This document shows, one piece after another, positions 1-8,940 of a DNA stretch of 64,000 bases; position 1 is the stretch's first letter, and each line of letters begins with the position of its first letter. Below the pieces are notes generated by a model, which saw only the letters and a program-made list of their open reading frames with translations, did no database searches and had not been told where the DNA came from. Location: assembly GCF_003003355.1 (NCBI RefSeq), contig NZ_PVTQ01000007.1, positions 124,001-188,000 on the forward strand, read 5' to 3'. The translations under genes and the position numbers were made by a program. This DNA is from Donghicola tyrosinivorans (GTDB lineage Bacteria > Pseudomonadota > Alphaproteobacteria > Rhodobacterales > Rhodobacteraceae).

Positions 1-576
1 TGCCCCGTCGTTGGCCTCAAGATCGCTGACAAGGTTCTCAAGCCCCTTCAGCAGGCTTTCCCCTTCGGTCTCCATCGCACGGCGCAGGGCCGCAGGGTTC
101 GAGCCCAGAAAGTTGTTCGGCGCCATCAAATTCACGATCTGATCCGTGAAGAACTGCAACCGGCGGCGGTCGGTTTCGGGCAGTGAACTGATGCCCGCCA
201 CAGCCTGCTGCATTGCATTGGCACTGACCATATATTGGCGCTTGAGATAGTCGAACCACGGGTTGTCCTGCCAGTCGGCGTCAGCGAAACGCTTGTCCAG
301 CACCTCTCCGTCATCACTGGCCTTATGCATTGCCCCTTTCCACGCGTTGACCGATGCCTGCCAAAAGTTTGTGGCCTGCTCGACCGCTTGCACAGGATTG
401 CCAAGGGTCTGCTGCCACCATGCGGCGGCGGTTGTTGCGTAAAGATCCAATCCCGGTCCTTCGATGCCAGGGTTCGGTGTGGGCTGCTTTGCCAGCGCTT
501 GTGTCATCCGCACCGTCAGGTTCTGAAGGCGCTGCGTCATCTCTGCAGCACGCATCAATCCTACATCTTCACTCAT
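1..576 (-). CDS. phaC: Class I poly(3-hydroxyalkanoate) synthase, N-terminal part
   Basis: PhaC polymerises (R)-3-hydroxyacyl-CoA into PHA granules in the cytoplasm. Only the first 192 codons are inside the window; the gene runs off the left edge before the lipase-like box, so the catalytic Cys/Asp/His cannot be checked. The visible part matches the PhaC N-terminal domain: DNPWFDYLKRQYM, then FFTDQIVNLMAPNNFLGSNP, then ALRRAMETEGESLLKGLENL. The ATG at 576 follows a GGGGAGGGG Shine-Dalgarno. No phasin, phaZ or phaR is seen upstream of it. The identity is secure; the class I assignment is inferred from the N-terminal sequence and the taxonomic setting. Confidence 0.93.
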   Translation of the reverse strand, partial: MSEDVGLMRAAEMTQRLQNLTVRMTQALAKQPTPNPGIEGPGLDLYATTAAAWWQQTLGNPVQAVEQATNFWQASVNAWKGAMHKASDDGEVLDKRFADADWQDNPWFDYLKRQYMVSANAMQQAVAGISSLPETDRRRLQFFTDQIVNLMAPNNFLGSNPAALRRAMETEGESLLKGLENLVSDLEANDGA

Positions 577-1045
577 AGTCCCCTCCCCAAGCGCCTTTCG
601 GCGTATCGCCACCAGTACTGAACACCGGCAGCTTTAAAATCCACGCCCTGATTTGCGGCCAAGCCACCCAGCCTCGGCGATTGCCTCAAGGCAGGGACAG
701 GGGCGGTACGTTCAATGCCCTACCAGCCATCATGCATGATCTTCATGACAGCACAGCACGCTTCGGGACCGATCAGCTCTCCCAACTTGATCCGCCCGTA
801 AGATGATTAGTCCTCAGGCGACGCGCCGCGTCAATGGACCCCCGCCCCAGAACGGAAATATTCCGCACCGTTAGCCGTGATGATAGGGCGCGGCAGAGTG
901 CAACGGCGGTTTTTGCCGCAAAGGGATAGGACCTGTGACATGCACCGCCACACGCTTGGTGGCACACGAATAAGTTGCCGATCCCGCGCCGCTTCCGATA
1001 GGCTAGCGCTAACACGCAGACATGCGGAAAGATGGGGAAGCGGAC
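577..1045. other. Gene-free stretch between phaC and the sorbosone dehydrogenase-like gene
   Basis: About 470 bases without a convincing gene. It must hold the promoters of the two divergent neighbours. Short open frames exist on both strands, for example a minus-strand frame at 773-1015, but none has a ribosome-binding site or a recognisable product. I see no strong hairpin or repeat. Confidence 0.5.
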
Positions 1046-2335
1046 ATGGAACTGATCGCGAAAGCTACAGCGTTGGTAGGCGGCACGATTGCCTTTGTGC
1101 GGCGCATGAATTCACCGCAGCAGCAGGCCTTTGGCACCGCGCCAGAGATTCCCGAGGCCCGCAAACAAGGCATTATGACCCTAAAGATGCCCGCGGCCGA
1201 GGGGTGGAAAGACGGGCACCTGCCCACATGTGCACCGGGCCTGAAGGTCAACGCCTTTGCATCAGGTCTGGATCACCCGCGCTGGATCAAGGTGCTGCCC
1301 AATGGCGATGTACTGGTAGCCGAATCCAAAGAACAGGCCGGACCGCCCAAAACCCTGATGGACCACGCCGCCCAAGCCACCATGCGCCGCGTCAAAGCCA
1401 TCGGCAAAAGCGCGAACCGCGTGACCTTGTGGCGGGATACGGACGGGGACGGCACCGCCGAAATCCGCGAGGTCTTCGTTGAAAACCAGAACCAGCCCTT
1501 CGGGATGGAACTGGTCGGCAACCGCTTTTATCTGGGCAATACGGACGGCATTCGGGTCTTTGACTTCACCGTCGGGGATACGGCGTTACAGGGCAGCGGC
1601 GAAAAGCTGGTGGACTTTAAACCCCACGGCCATTGGACGCGCAGCCTGTTGGCATCGCCTGATGGCAGCAAGATTTACGCAGGCGTGGGGTCTTTGTCGA
1701 ACATCGGCGATCAGGGGATGGAGGTCGAAGAAGGCCGCGCCACGATCTGGGAATTGGACGTGGCCAGTAGTGACGCACGCATCTTTGCCTCGGGCCTGCG
1801 TAACGCGGTCGGCATGGCGTGGGAGCCGGTAACGGGCAAGCTGTGGACCGTGGTGAACGAACGGGACGGTCTGGGGGATGAAACCCCGCCGGATTACCTG
1901 ACCTCGGTGGTGGATGGGGGCTTTTACGGCTGGCCCTACTGCTATTGGGGCCAGACGGTGGATGACCGCGTGCCTCAGGATGCGGAACTGGTCGCCAAGG
2001 CGATCCAGCCCGATTACGCGCTTGGGGGTCACACGGCCTCGCTCGGGCTGTGCTGGATGCCCGAAGGCACCCTGCCGGGCTTTGGCGATGGCATGGTGAT
2101 CGGGCAGCATGGATCGTGGAACCGGTCGAAGCTGAGCGGTTACAAGCTGATCTTTGTGCCGTTCAAGGACGGCAAGCCCAGTGGCCCGTCGCGGGATATC
2201 CTGTCGGGCTTTCTGTCCGAGGATGAAAAGCTGGCATATGGCCGCCCTGTGGGCGTTGTCATCGGGCCGGACGGGAAGTCCCTGCTGATGGCAGATGATG
2301 TGGGTGACATCATCTGGCGCGTCACAGGAGCCTGA
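1046..2335 (+). CDS. PQQ-dependent sugar dehydrogenase-like protein (glucose/sorbosone dehydrogenase family)
   Basis: Predicted six-bladed beta-propeller of the GSDH / L-sorbosone dehydrogenase family, members of which oxidise sugars or aldoses with PQQ outside the cytoplasm. Visible family features are LDHPRWIKVLPNGDVLVAES, PHGHWTRSLLASPDGSKIY, the segment SGLRNAVGMAWEP and GFYGWPYCYWGQ. The N-terminus (MELIAKATALVGGTIAFV) could be a signal anchor. An in-frame ATG lies 24 bases upstream at 1022, but only the ATG at 1046 has a purine-rich GGGGAAG at a suitable distance, so I use it (429 aa). The substrate is unknown and the gene is monocistronic. It converges on hemC across a shared terminator. 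Confidence 0.8.
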   Translation: MELIAKATALVGGTIAFVRRMNSPQQQAFGTAPEIPEARKQGIMTLKMPAAEGWKDGHLPTCAPGLKVNAFASGLDHPRWIKVLPNGDVLVAESKEQAGPPKTLMDHAAQATMRRVKAIGKSANRVTLWRDTDGDGTAEIREVFVENQNQPFGMELVGNRFYLGNTDGIRVFDFTVGDTALQGSGEKLVDFKPHGHWTRSLLASPDGSKIYAGVGSLSNIGDQGMEVEEGRATIWELDVASSDARIFASGLRNAVGMAWEPVTGKLWTVVNERDGLGDETPPDYLTSVVDGGFYGWPYCYWGQTVDDRVPQDAELVAKAIQPDYALGGHTASLGLCWMPEGTLPGFGDGMVIGQHGSWNRSKLSGYKLIFVPFKDGKPSGPSRDILSGFLSEDEKLAYGRPVGVVIGPDGKSLLMADDVGDIIWRVTGA

Positions 2336-2347
2336 GCGTGAAATGAA

Positions 2348-2371
2348 AAAGCCCCGCGATTGCGGGGCTTT
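2348..2371. terminator. Bidirectional intrinsic terminator
   Basis: Ten-base-pair perfect stem (AAAGCCCCGC / GCGGGGCTTT) with a four-base loop, flanked by A- and T-runs, between the convergent ends of the sorbosone dehydrogenase-like gene and hemC. It should work in both directions. Confidence 0.85.
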
Positions 2372-2375
2372 GTTC

Positions 2376-3338
2376 TTATTCCTCGCGGAAGTCGAAGAAA
2401 CCGGGACCGGCTTTTTCCAGCAAGTCCTTTGCCATCGCAATCCCCAGCGCCGCGGCCTCGGCCACGGGTGCGGTGCGATCGTCTTGCAAACGCTCGGACC
2501 CGTCGGGGCGCAGGATTTCACCGCGCAGACGGATCTGGTCGCCATCGATCTGGGCCAGCGCCGCAATCGGCGTCTCGCACGAGCCATCCAGCGCCGCAAG
2601 GAACGAGCGTTCTGCGTTCATCAGAACCTGCGTGGTCGCGTCATGGATTGCGGCCAGCATCTCACCGGCCATCGCGTCATCGGCGCGGCGTTCGATGCAG
2701 ATCGCGCCTTGGGCCACGGCGGGCAGCATCTCATCGGGCGAGATGGCGGATTTCGCCACATCGCTCATGCCCAGACGGTTCAGGCCGGCCATTGCAAGGA
2801 AGGTGCAATCAGCGACGCCATCTTGAAGTTTCTTCAATCGGGTCTGCACGTTGCCACGGAACTCAACCACTTTCAGATCGGGACGGACCTGCAACAGCTG
2901 CGCTTTGCGGCGCAGGCTAGAGGTGCCGACCACCGCGCCAGCGGGCAGTTCGGCGATCGAGCCAACAGTCGCCGACACAAACGCATCGCGCACATCTTCA
3001 CGGGGCAGGAAGCAATCGATCACCAGACCTTCAGGCTGCGCAACCGGCATGTCCTTGGTCGAATGCACCGCAATGTCGATCTCTTTGGCCAGCATGGCCT
3101 CTTCGATCTCTTTGGTGAACAGGCCCTTGTTGCCGATCTCTTTCAGGGGACGGTCCGCATCGATCATGGCGCGGTTGTCCCCTGTGGTCTTGATCACCAC
3201 GATCTCGAACGCCTCTTCGGGCAGATCGAAAGCGGCCATCAGACGGGCGCGGGTCTCATAGGCCTGAGCCAGCGCCAGCGGGCTGCCGCGGGTGCCGATA
3301 CGCAGGGGCTGGTCGGGGGTGGGTCGCATCTGTGTCAT
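2376..3338 (-). CDS. hemC: Porphobilinogen deaminase (hydroxymethylbilane synthase)
   Basis: HemC condenses four porphobilinogens into hydroxymethylbilane, an early step of tetrapyrrole synthesis in the cytosol. The 320-aa product has the family landmarks: RIGTRGSPLALAQA near residue 13, IDIAVHSTKDMP near 88, the substrate-binding GTSSLRRKAQ near 138, and LDGSCETPI with Cys254 as the dipyrromethane attachment residue. The open frame extends 35 codons further upstream, but homology begins near MTQMRPTPDQ. I therefore chose the ATG at 3338; an ATG three codons later is an alternative. It is divergent from hemE, so the 122-base gap likely carries both promoters. Confidence 0.95.
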   Translation of the reverse strand: MTQMRPTPDQPLRIGTRGSPLALAQAYETRARLMAAFDLPEEAFEIVVIKTTGDNRAMIDADRPLKEIGNKGLFTKEIEEAMLAKEIDIAVHSTKDMPVAQPEGLVIDCFLPREDVRDAFVSATVGSIAELPAGAVVGTSSLRRKAQLLQVRPDLKVVEFRGNVQTRLKKLQDGVADCTFLAMAGLNRLGMSDVAKSAISPDEMLPAVAQGAICIERRADDAMAGEMLAAIHDATTQVLMNAERSFLAALDGSCETPIAALAQIDGDQIRLRGEILRPDGSERLQDDRTAPVAEAAALGIAMAKDLLEKAGPGFFDFREE

Positions 3339-3460
3339 GTGGCAATCGATAGACCGCCAAAGCCCCCCTGCGCAAGCGCGATACCACGGGTCGCAGGCGG
3401 TTGGCCTTGACAGATTGTCCCAGACGCGGGACCACACTGGCAAAGAGAACTGAGGACATC

Positions 3461-4495
3461 ATGGCCGAGACCAAACCGCTGCTGCGCGCCCTGTCGGGCG
3501 AAACCCTGCCCACCCCGCCCATCTGGATGATGCGTCAGGCAGGCCGCTATCTGCCCGAATACCGCGAAACCCGTGCGCAGGCGGGGGATTTCCTGTCCCT
3601 TTGCTACAACAGCGATCTGGCCACCGAAGTCACCTTGCAGCCGATCCGCCGCTATGGGTTCGATGCCTCGATCCTGTTTGCCGACATTCTGCTGATCCCC
3701 GACGCCCTTGGTGCCGATCTGTGGTTTGTGACCGGCGAAGGCCCGCGTCTGTCCACGATCACCACCGAAAGCGACTTTGCCAAACTAAAAGGCGCGGATG
3801 ACATTCACGACCATCTGGCCCCCGTTTACCAGACCGTCCGCAATCTGGCCGAGGCCCTGCCCGATGAGGTTGCGCTGATCGGTTTTGCCGGTGCCCCTTG
3901 GACTGTTGCGACCTATATGATCGCTGGTCGCGGCACCCCTGATCAGGGCCCTGCCCATCAGTTGATGGCGGAAAACGTCACGCTGTTTGAGGCGCTGATC
4001 GACCGTCTGACCGCCTCTACCATTGAATATCTGTCGATGCAGATCCGCGCAGGTGCGGAATGCGTCAAGCTGTTCGACAGTTGGGCAGGTTCGCTAAAGG
4101 GCGAGGCTTTCCTGAAGTACGCGCAGGCCCCCGCCAAGCGCATCATCGAAGAGATCAAGGACCGTCACCCCGGCGTGCCGATCATCGCCTTCCCCCGTGA
4201 AGTGGGCGAGAACTATGTGGGCTTTGCCAATGCCACCGGCGCTGATTGCGTTGCGCTGGACAACTCGGTCAGCCCTGAATGGGCGGCGGCGAATGTGCAG
4301 GTGGATGGCTGCGTGCAGGGGAACCTGAAGTCCTCGCATATGGTGACCGGCGGTCAGGCCCTGATCGACGAGACCCGCCATATCGTCGAGGCCTTCAAAA
4401 ACGGGCCCCATATCTTCAACCTTGGTCACGGCATTACGCCCGACGCGGACCCCGCGAATGTGCAGCTGATGATCGACACGGTTCGCGGGGCATAA
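3461..4495 (+). CDS. hemE: Uroporphyrinogen decarboxylase
   Basis: HemE decarboxylates uroporphyrinogen III to coproporphyrinogen III, the substrate of the HemF and HemN enzymes also encoded in this window. The 344-aa product has the N-terminal signature [20 protein letters not shown] and the second signature [16 protein letters not shown]. The start at 3461 follows GAGG eight bases upstream; a longer frame from 3401 has no ribosome-binding site and extends past the family N-terminus. A kinase gene follows after three bases, so hemE heads a likely three-gene operon with the two GlcNAc genes. Confidence 0.96.
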   Translation: MAETKPLLRALSGETLPTPPIWMMRQAGRYLPEYRETRAQAGDFLSLCYNSDLATEVTLQPIRRYGFDASILFADILLIPDALGADLWFVTGEGPRLSTITTESDFAKLKGADDIHDHLAPVYQTVRNLAEALPDEVALIGFAGAPWTVATYMIAGRGTPDQGPAHQLMAENVTLFEALIDRLTASTIEYLSMQIRAGAECVKLFDSWAGSLKGEAFLKYAQAPAKRIIEEIKDRHPGVPIIAFPREVGENYVGFANATGADCVALDNSVSPEWAAANVQVDGCVQGNLKSSHMVTGGQALIDETRHIVEAFKNGPHIFNLGHGITPDADPANVQLMIDTVRGA

Positions 4496-4498
4496 CCC

Positions 4499-5353
4499 AT
4501 GACAGACCCGATCCGCATAGCAGTTGATGGTGGCGGTTCGGGCTGCCGGATGGTTCTGAGACATGGCGACCAGCGGGTCGAGGTCTCGGGCGGTCCGGCC
4601 AATGTGACCAGCGCCCCTGAGCGGTCGATTGAAAACCTGCAGGCGGGGCTGGCATCGCTGGCCGCTGCCGCAGGGCTGGACTGGGCCGATCTGCTTGAGG
4701 CCCGCGTGTGCATGGGCTTGGCCGGTGTGCTGGACGATACCGACCGGATGCGGGTCGCGGCCTCGTTCCCCGATTTCCTGCATTTGCGGGTTGAGGATGA
4801 CCGCGCCATCGCCCTGCGCGGGGCGTTTCTGAACAGCGGCACTGGCGCTGTGGCAGGCATTGGCACAGGCTCATACGTAGGGGTGATGACCGGCGGTCAG
4901 GCGCGATTTGCGGGCGGCTGGGGCTTTGCCCTTGGGGATGAGGCCAGCGGCGCATGGCTGGGGCGCGAGGCCTATCGCGCCGCACTGTCCGCCTATGACG
5001 GATCAGGACAAGCCTCTGATTTCACGGAAAACTTGCTGCAACACGGGCCAGCGGACCTGATGCGCCGCGCCGCGCAAATGAGCGCGCCCGAGTTTGCCGA
5101 ACTGGCCCCCGATGTGGCGGGCGCGGCCCGTGCTGGTGATGTGGTTGCCGCCGATCTGATGAGCCGCGGTGCCGACTATCTGCACCGGACTTTGTTGCAG
5201 CTTGGCTGGACCGAAGACGTACCGCTGGCGCTGATGGGCGGGCTTGGCGCGACCTATGTGGAATTCCTGCCCCGTCCCATGCAGATCGCCCTAGCCGAGC
5301 GCGATGGCAGCCCGCTGGACGGCGCATTTGCCTACACGGCAGAGATGCCATGA
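4499..5353 (+). CDS. BadF/BadG/BcrA/BcrD-family ATPase, likely N-acetylglucosamine (glucosamine) kinase
   Basis: A 284-aa member of the ASKHA sugar-kinase superfamily. The phosphate-binding loop RIAVDGGGSGCRMVL lies at the N-terminus, GTGAVAGIGTGSYVG in the middle, and the adenosine-binding ALMGGLGATY near the C-terminus. The stop codon overlaps the nagA start by four bases (ATGA), so the two proteins are translationally coupled. This supports phosphorylation of GlcNAc (or GlcN) to feed NagA, as expected where amino sugar from cell-wall turnover enters without a phosphotransferase system. The exact substrate is inferred from context. Placement three bases after hemE is unusual functionally and may be incidental. 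Confidence 0.85.
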   Translation: MTDPIRIAVDGGGSGCRMVLRHGDQRVEVSGGPANVTSAPERSIENLQAGLASLAAAAGLDWADLLEARVCMGLAGVLDDTDRMRVAASFPDFLHLRVEDDRAIALRGAFLNSGTGAVAGIGTGSYVGVMTGGQARFAGGWGFALGDEASGAWLGREAYRAALSAYDGSGQASDFTENLLQHGPADLMRRAAQMSAPEFAELAPDVAGAARAGDVVAADLMSRGADYLHRTLLQLGWTEDVPLALMGGLGATYVEFLPRPMQIALAERDGSPLDGAFAYTAEMP

Positions 5354-6456
5354 TCCTTGAAGGGGCACGGCTGTTTGACGGGGTAAAGCTGCACGCGGGC
5401 GGCTCGGTCCACATCAAGGACGGGCGCATCAGCGGACTGGATTTTGCCAAAGGGATCGACCTTGGCGGCGGCTATCTGTGCCCAGGCTATGTGGATTTGC
5501 AGGTGAATGGCGGCGGCGGCGTGATGCTGAACGAGGCCCCTACCGCCCAGACCCTTGCCAACATGTCCGAAGCCCACGCGCGGCTTGGGGCAACGACCCT
5601 GCTGCCAACCCTGATCACCGCCCCTCTGGAGGTCTTTCAAGACACGGTGAACGCCTTTGAAGAGGCCAGAAAACAAGGGGTTCGCGGGCTGGCGGGGCTG
5701 CATATCGAAGGCCCGCACATCACCCGTGCCGGTGCCCATGACCCCAGCTTGCTGCGCCCTTTAACGGAGGTCGAGATCAGCCTCTACGCCCATGCGGCGC
5801 GGATCGTCGGGCATCTGAAACTGACCGTTGCTCCAGAGCTTGTGCGCCCTGATCAGATCGCCGAACTTCAAGCGGGCGGCGTGCAGGTTTTCCTGGGCCA
5901 CACGGACGCCGATTATGATACCTGCTGCGCGGCCAGCGCAGCGGGAGCCGAAGGATTTACCCATCTTTTCAATGCCATGAGTGGTCTGTCGCACCGAGCG
6001 CCGGGCTGTGTGGGTGCGGCTCTGAATGACCCCACCATGAGCGCCGGATTGATTGCCGATGGCGTCCATGTCCACCCTGACCTGCTGGCAATGGTCTGGC
6101 GGGCCAAGGCGGGTGAGGACCGGCTGTTTCTGGTCAGTGACGCGATGGCTGTCGCCGGAACCTTGGACCAGAGCTTCACCCTGAATGGCCGCACGGTGAT
6201 GCGCCGCAATGGTTGCCTGACGCTAGAAGACGGCACACTAGCCGGAGCCGATCTGGACCTGAGCACCGCCGTTCGCAACATGGTGCTTTCAGGTGTGCCG
6301 TTGCGCGACGCATTCGCCATGGCAACCCGCGTGCCTGCCGATCTGATCGGTCGCACCGACATCGGCCGGATCGAGGTTGGCGCGCGCGCCGATCTGATAC
6401 ACCTGAGCGATGATCTGGAATTACTCGGGGTTTGGCGCGAAGGGGTAAAACTTTAG
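5350..6456 (+). CDS. nagA: N-acetylglucosamine-6-phosphate deacetylase
   Basis: Hydrolyses GlcNAc-6-P to GlcN-6-P and acetate in the cytoplasm. The 368-aa amidohydrolase shows GGGYLCPGYVDLQVNGGGG near residue 37, the metal site LAGLHIEGPHI near 115, GHTDADYDT near 181, THLFNAMSGL near 198 and LVSDAMAVAG near 257, all typical of NagA. It begins inside the stop codon of the upstream kinase gene. No nagB is present in the window, so the fate of GlcN-6-P (glycolysis or peptidoglycan precursor recycling) is open. Confidence 0.95.
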   Translation: MILEGARLFDGVKLHAGGSVHIKDGRISGLDFAKGIDLGGGYLCPGYVDLQVNGGGGVMLNEAPTAQTLANMSEAHARLGATTLLPTLITAPLEVFQDTVNAFEEARKQGVRGLAGLHIEGPHITRAGAHDPSLLRPLTEVEISLYAHAARIVGHLKLTVAPELVRPDQIAELQAGGVQVFLGHTDADYDTCCAASAAGAEGFTHLFNAMSGLSHRAPGCVGAALNDPTMSAGLIADGVHVHPDLLAMVWRAKAGEDRLFLVSDAMAVAGTLDQSFTLNGRTVMRRNGCLTLEDGTLAGADLDLSTAVRNMVLSGVPLRDAFAMATRVPADLIGRTDIGRIEVGARADLIHLSDDLELLGVWREGVKL

Positions 6457-6606
6457 TTGGAAGCTTGCGCCCAATACAGCTAAGTCATTGCAATAATTTT
6501 GTTTTGAGTGACGCACCAGCAACATCCAGAATCTTTGCGCCTGCAGCAATTCAAGTCACCCAAAGAGATGGCAGAGTGAGATCTTTATAGATTTAAGGAT
6601 TTCATC

Positions 6607-7161
6607 ATGAACGCGAAAGCTTTTGTGTATTCGCTGCTTTTTGCCGCGGCAGGAACGTCTGCGATGGCGCAGGATATTTCCAGCAGCTGGACCGGATTTT
6701 ACGCCGGTCTTCATGTGGGCGAGGGTCAAGGCACAGTTACCTATCGGGAAAAGTCCCGCGACGTCACCCTATCGGACACCACCGGAATTCACTTGGGCTT
6801 CATGCACGACCTGAATGACTGGGTCGTCGGAGGCAAATTGTCTTATGACAAACTGGATGTAACTGGCACTTCAGATCAGGCCTTGCTTCTGCGGGGCAGC
6901 GCGCGGGTTGGATTTAATGCGGGCCGTTTCCTGCCTTTTGTGACTGTCGGCTCAGCGACCATGAACAGTGACAGTGCCAAGAAAAATGTGACCGGCGTGG
7001 CCTATGGTCTTGGGCTGGTCATGAAGGCGACTGAAAACGTGCTGGTCGAACTGGAATACAACCGCTTCGAATTCGTAGACCAATTGAAAAAAGAAACTGG
7101 TCTGAAAGACGTGGACGTAGAAGGCGGCGTCGGCGAGCTGTCGATCAGCTACCGGTTCTGA
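6607..7161 (+). CDS. Outer-membrane beta-barrel protein (opacity/OmpA-barrel-like)
   Basis: 184 residues with a clear signal peptide (MNAKAFVYSLLFAAAGTSAMA, cut before QDIS). Alternating amphipathic strands follow, such as WTGFYAGLHVGEGQG and WVVGGKLSYDKLDV, and the chain ends in an aromatic residue (ISYRF). This is the pattern of a small eight-stranded barrel exported and inserted by the BAM complex. AAGGATTTCATC upstream of the ATG provides a ribosome-binding site. The gene is monocistronic, with a 150-base AT-rich promoter region ahead and a run of three hairpins behind. The function is unknown; such proteins act as surface or stability factors. Confidence 0.8.
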   Translation: MNAKAFVYSLLFAAAGTSAMAQDISSSWTGFYAGLHVGEGQGTVTYREKSRDVTLSDTTGIHLGFMHDLNDWVVGGKLSYDKLDVTGTSDQALLLRGSARVGFNAGRFLPFVTVGSATMNSDSAKKNVTGVAYGLGLVMKATENVLVELEYNRFEFVDQLKKETGLKDVDVEGGVGELSISYRF

Positions 7162-7173
7162 TCTCAGCGCAAG

Positions 7174-7199
7174 CCCTTGATTTTACGTAAAATCAAGGG
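7174..7199. repeat. Perfect 26-bp palindrome downstream of the barrel-protein gene
   Basis: Two 13-base arms (CCCTTGATTTTAC and its reverse complement) meet with no spacer. There is no T-run behind it, so it may be a protein-binding palindrome or a mRNA 3'-end stabiliser rather than a classic terminator. It is the first of three inverted repeats within 100 bases. Confidence 0.8.
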
Positions 7200-7225
7200 G
7201 TGGTTCTGCGTATGGATAACGTATG

Positions 7226-7273
7226 GCAAACGTACATACGTTTGCGGGGAATGGGGCGGGTTGCGCCCCATTC
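7226..7273. terminator. Two further hairpins between the convergent barrel-protein gene and hemF
   Basis: GCAAACGT / ACGTTTGC (7226-7245, loop of four) is followed by a ten-base-pair stem GAATGGGGCG / CGCCCCATTC (7249-7273, loop of five), immediately before the hemF stop codon. Neither has a long T-run. Together they probably end or protect transcripts from both sides. Confidence 0.6.
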
Positions 7274-7277
7274 GGGA

Positions 7278-8171
7278 TCAGACCCACTTGGCCAGCGGAG
7301 GCAGGCTCATGAGGACGGCGTTGGCGTCGTGGCCGGTCTCCAGGCCAAATTTGGTCCCGCGGTCGTAGACAAGGTTGTATTCCGCATAAAGACCACGGTG
7401 CACCAGTTGGGTGTCCTTGTCCGCATCGCTCCAATCCGTATCGCGGCGCTTTTCTACCAGCGGCAGATAGGCGGGCAGGAAGGCGCGGCCAATGTCTTGG
7501 GTCAGCTTGAAGTCCGCTTCCCAGTCACCGCTGCACTGATCGTCCATGAAGATGCCGCCGACGCCGCGGGCGCGGTTGCGGTGGGGGACGTAGAAATACT
7601 CGTCCGCCCATGCCTTCAGCTTGAGGTACCAATCGGCCCCGTGGGGGTCGAGGTGCGCCTTTTGCGTGTCGTGGAAGTGGGCGGTGTCTTCGTCATATTC
7701 GATGCAAGGGTTCAGGTCCGAGCCGCCACCGAACCACCACGCATGGGGCGTCCAGAACATACGGGTATTCATGTGGACGGCAGGGGCATGGGGGTTCTGC
7801 ATATGGGCCACAAGGCTGATGCCGCTGGCCCAGAACCGCGGGTCCTCTTTCATGCCCGGAATGCCTTTGCGGGCGGCCATGGCGTGCTGCGCCCGTTCAC
7901 CCAAGGTGCCGTAGACGGTCGAGATATTCACGCCGACCTTTTCAAAGACGCGACCACCGCGCATTACCGACATCAGGCCGCCGCCTGCGTCGCTGCCGTC
8001 TTCAGCGGTGCGCTTGGTGGGGGTGACTTCGAACCGGCCTGCGGGCAAGCGATCCGCGAGGGGGCCGGTGTGACTGTCCTCGAGCCCTTCAAAGGCGGCG
8101 ACGATCTGGTCGCGCAGTTCCTTGAACCATGCGCTGGCGCGTTCGCGTTCGGTGACGAGTTCTTCGGTCAT
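7278..8171 (-). CDS. hemF: Oxygen-dependent coproporphyrinogen III oxidase
   Basis: HemF uses O2 to decarboxylate coproporphyrinogen III to protoporphyrinogen IX, the aerobic alternative to HemN encoded at 27.7 kb. The 297-aa product has HMNTRMFWTPHAWWFGGGSD, the family signature, and ends in LPPLAKWV. The start at 8171 is preceded by GAGAGG six bases away. An upstream in-frame ATG at 8183 and the longer frame to 8270 extend beyond the usual N-terminus. It is transcribed alone, divergent from the DUF3047 gene. Confidence 0.96.
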   Translation of the reverse strand: MTEELVTERERASAWFKELRDQIVAAFEGLEDSHTGPLADRLPAGRFEVTPTKRTAEDGSDAGGGLMSVMRGGRVFEKVGVNISTVYGTLGERAQHAMAARKGIPGMKEDPRFWASGISLVAHMQNPHAPAVHMNTRMFWTPHAWWFGGGSDLNPCIEYDEDTAHFHDTQKAHLDPHGADWYLKLKAWADEYFYVPHRNRARGVGGIFMDDQCSGDWEADFKLTQDIGRAFLPAYLPLVEKRRDTDWSDADKDTQLVHRGLYAEYNLVYDRGTKFGLETGHDANAVLMSLPPLAKWV

Positions 8172-8268
8172 GGGCCCTCTCATGTGCCTTGGCGTTGTTG
8201 GGCACTTGGCTAGCAGGTAGCAGCGGGCCTGACCAGAGGCAGGGCTGACGCAGTTGTGAGGAAAGGTC

Positions 8269-8940
8269 ATGAACCAAGGGGGCGTTGATGTCGTATCAGA
8301 CCGTATGAGACATCTGATGCCCCTTCTGGCCTGCGTGCTACTGCCCTCTACCCTGCTTGCCCTGCCCTTTGATGGCAGTTGGCGAGAGCAGCGGTTTTCG
8401 CTGTTCTCCTCGAACGATTACACCCAGCGCGGGGCCGCGCTGGAGATTGTGTCGGATGGGGCGGTGTCCCTGCTGTGGCGGGCGGTGCCTGCGGAGGTGC
8501 GCGGGGCGCGGCAGGCCATGTGGCGCTGGCAGGTGGATCAATCGGTGCCTGCCACCGATCTGGCCCGCAAGGGTGGCGATGACCGGAATATGTCTTTGTA
8601 TTTCGTGTTCCTGCCGAATGATCTGGTGGCCGAGGCCGAGGGCCGCCCGATCCGCTGGCTTTTGAAGCGCCCCGAGGTGCGGGTGCTGCTGTATGTCTGG
8701 GGCGGCAAGGGCGCGCGCGGGCGGCTGGTGCCTTCGCCCTATTTGCTGGGGCAAGGTACGTCTGTAGTCCTGCGGGATGCGGGAACTGGCGCGTTTGCTG
8801 AGACGGTGGATCTGGCCACGGACTATCGCCGCGCTTTTGGCCATGAAGCGGGGGCGCTGGTGGGCTTGGCCGTCTCAAGCGATGGTGACGATACAGGCAG
8901 CGTGGTTCGGGCAACGCTGTCAGAGCTGGAATTGCGCTGA
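8269..8940 (+). CDS. DUF3047 domain protein, exported
   Basis: A 223-aa protein of unknown function. A hydrophobic segment MPLLACVLLPSTLLA (residues 16-30) looks like a signal peptide, so it is probably periplasmic or lipid-free exported. The rest resembles DUF3047 proteins, with WRWQVDQSVPATDLARKGGD followed by an RNMSLYFVF strand and the LLYVWGGKG segment. AGGAAAGG precedes the ATG at 8269; an internal Met at 8305 would give a tidier signal peptide but lacks such a site. No function can be assigned. Confidence 0.7.
   Translation: MNQGGVDVVSDRMRHLMPLLACVLLPSTLLALPFDGSWREQRFSLFSSNDYTQRGAALEIVSDGAVSLLWRAVPAEVRGARQAMWRWQVDQSVPATDLARKGGDDRNMSLYFVFLPNDLVAEAEGRPIRWLLKRPEVRVLLYVWGGKGARGRLVPSPYLLGQGTSVVLRDAGTGAFAETVDLATDYRRAFGHEAGALVGLAVSSDGDDTGSVVRATLSELELR

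Noticed and set aside
773-1015. 80-codon minus-strand frame upstream of phaC
   Set aside because: No ribosome-binding site and no family resemblance; it occupies the shared promoter region.
3339-3460. TTGAC near 3413 in the hemC-hemE gap as a possible FNR site
   Set aside because: The right half-site (TGTCC) does not match; more likely a simple -35 element.
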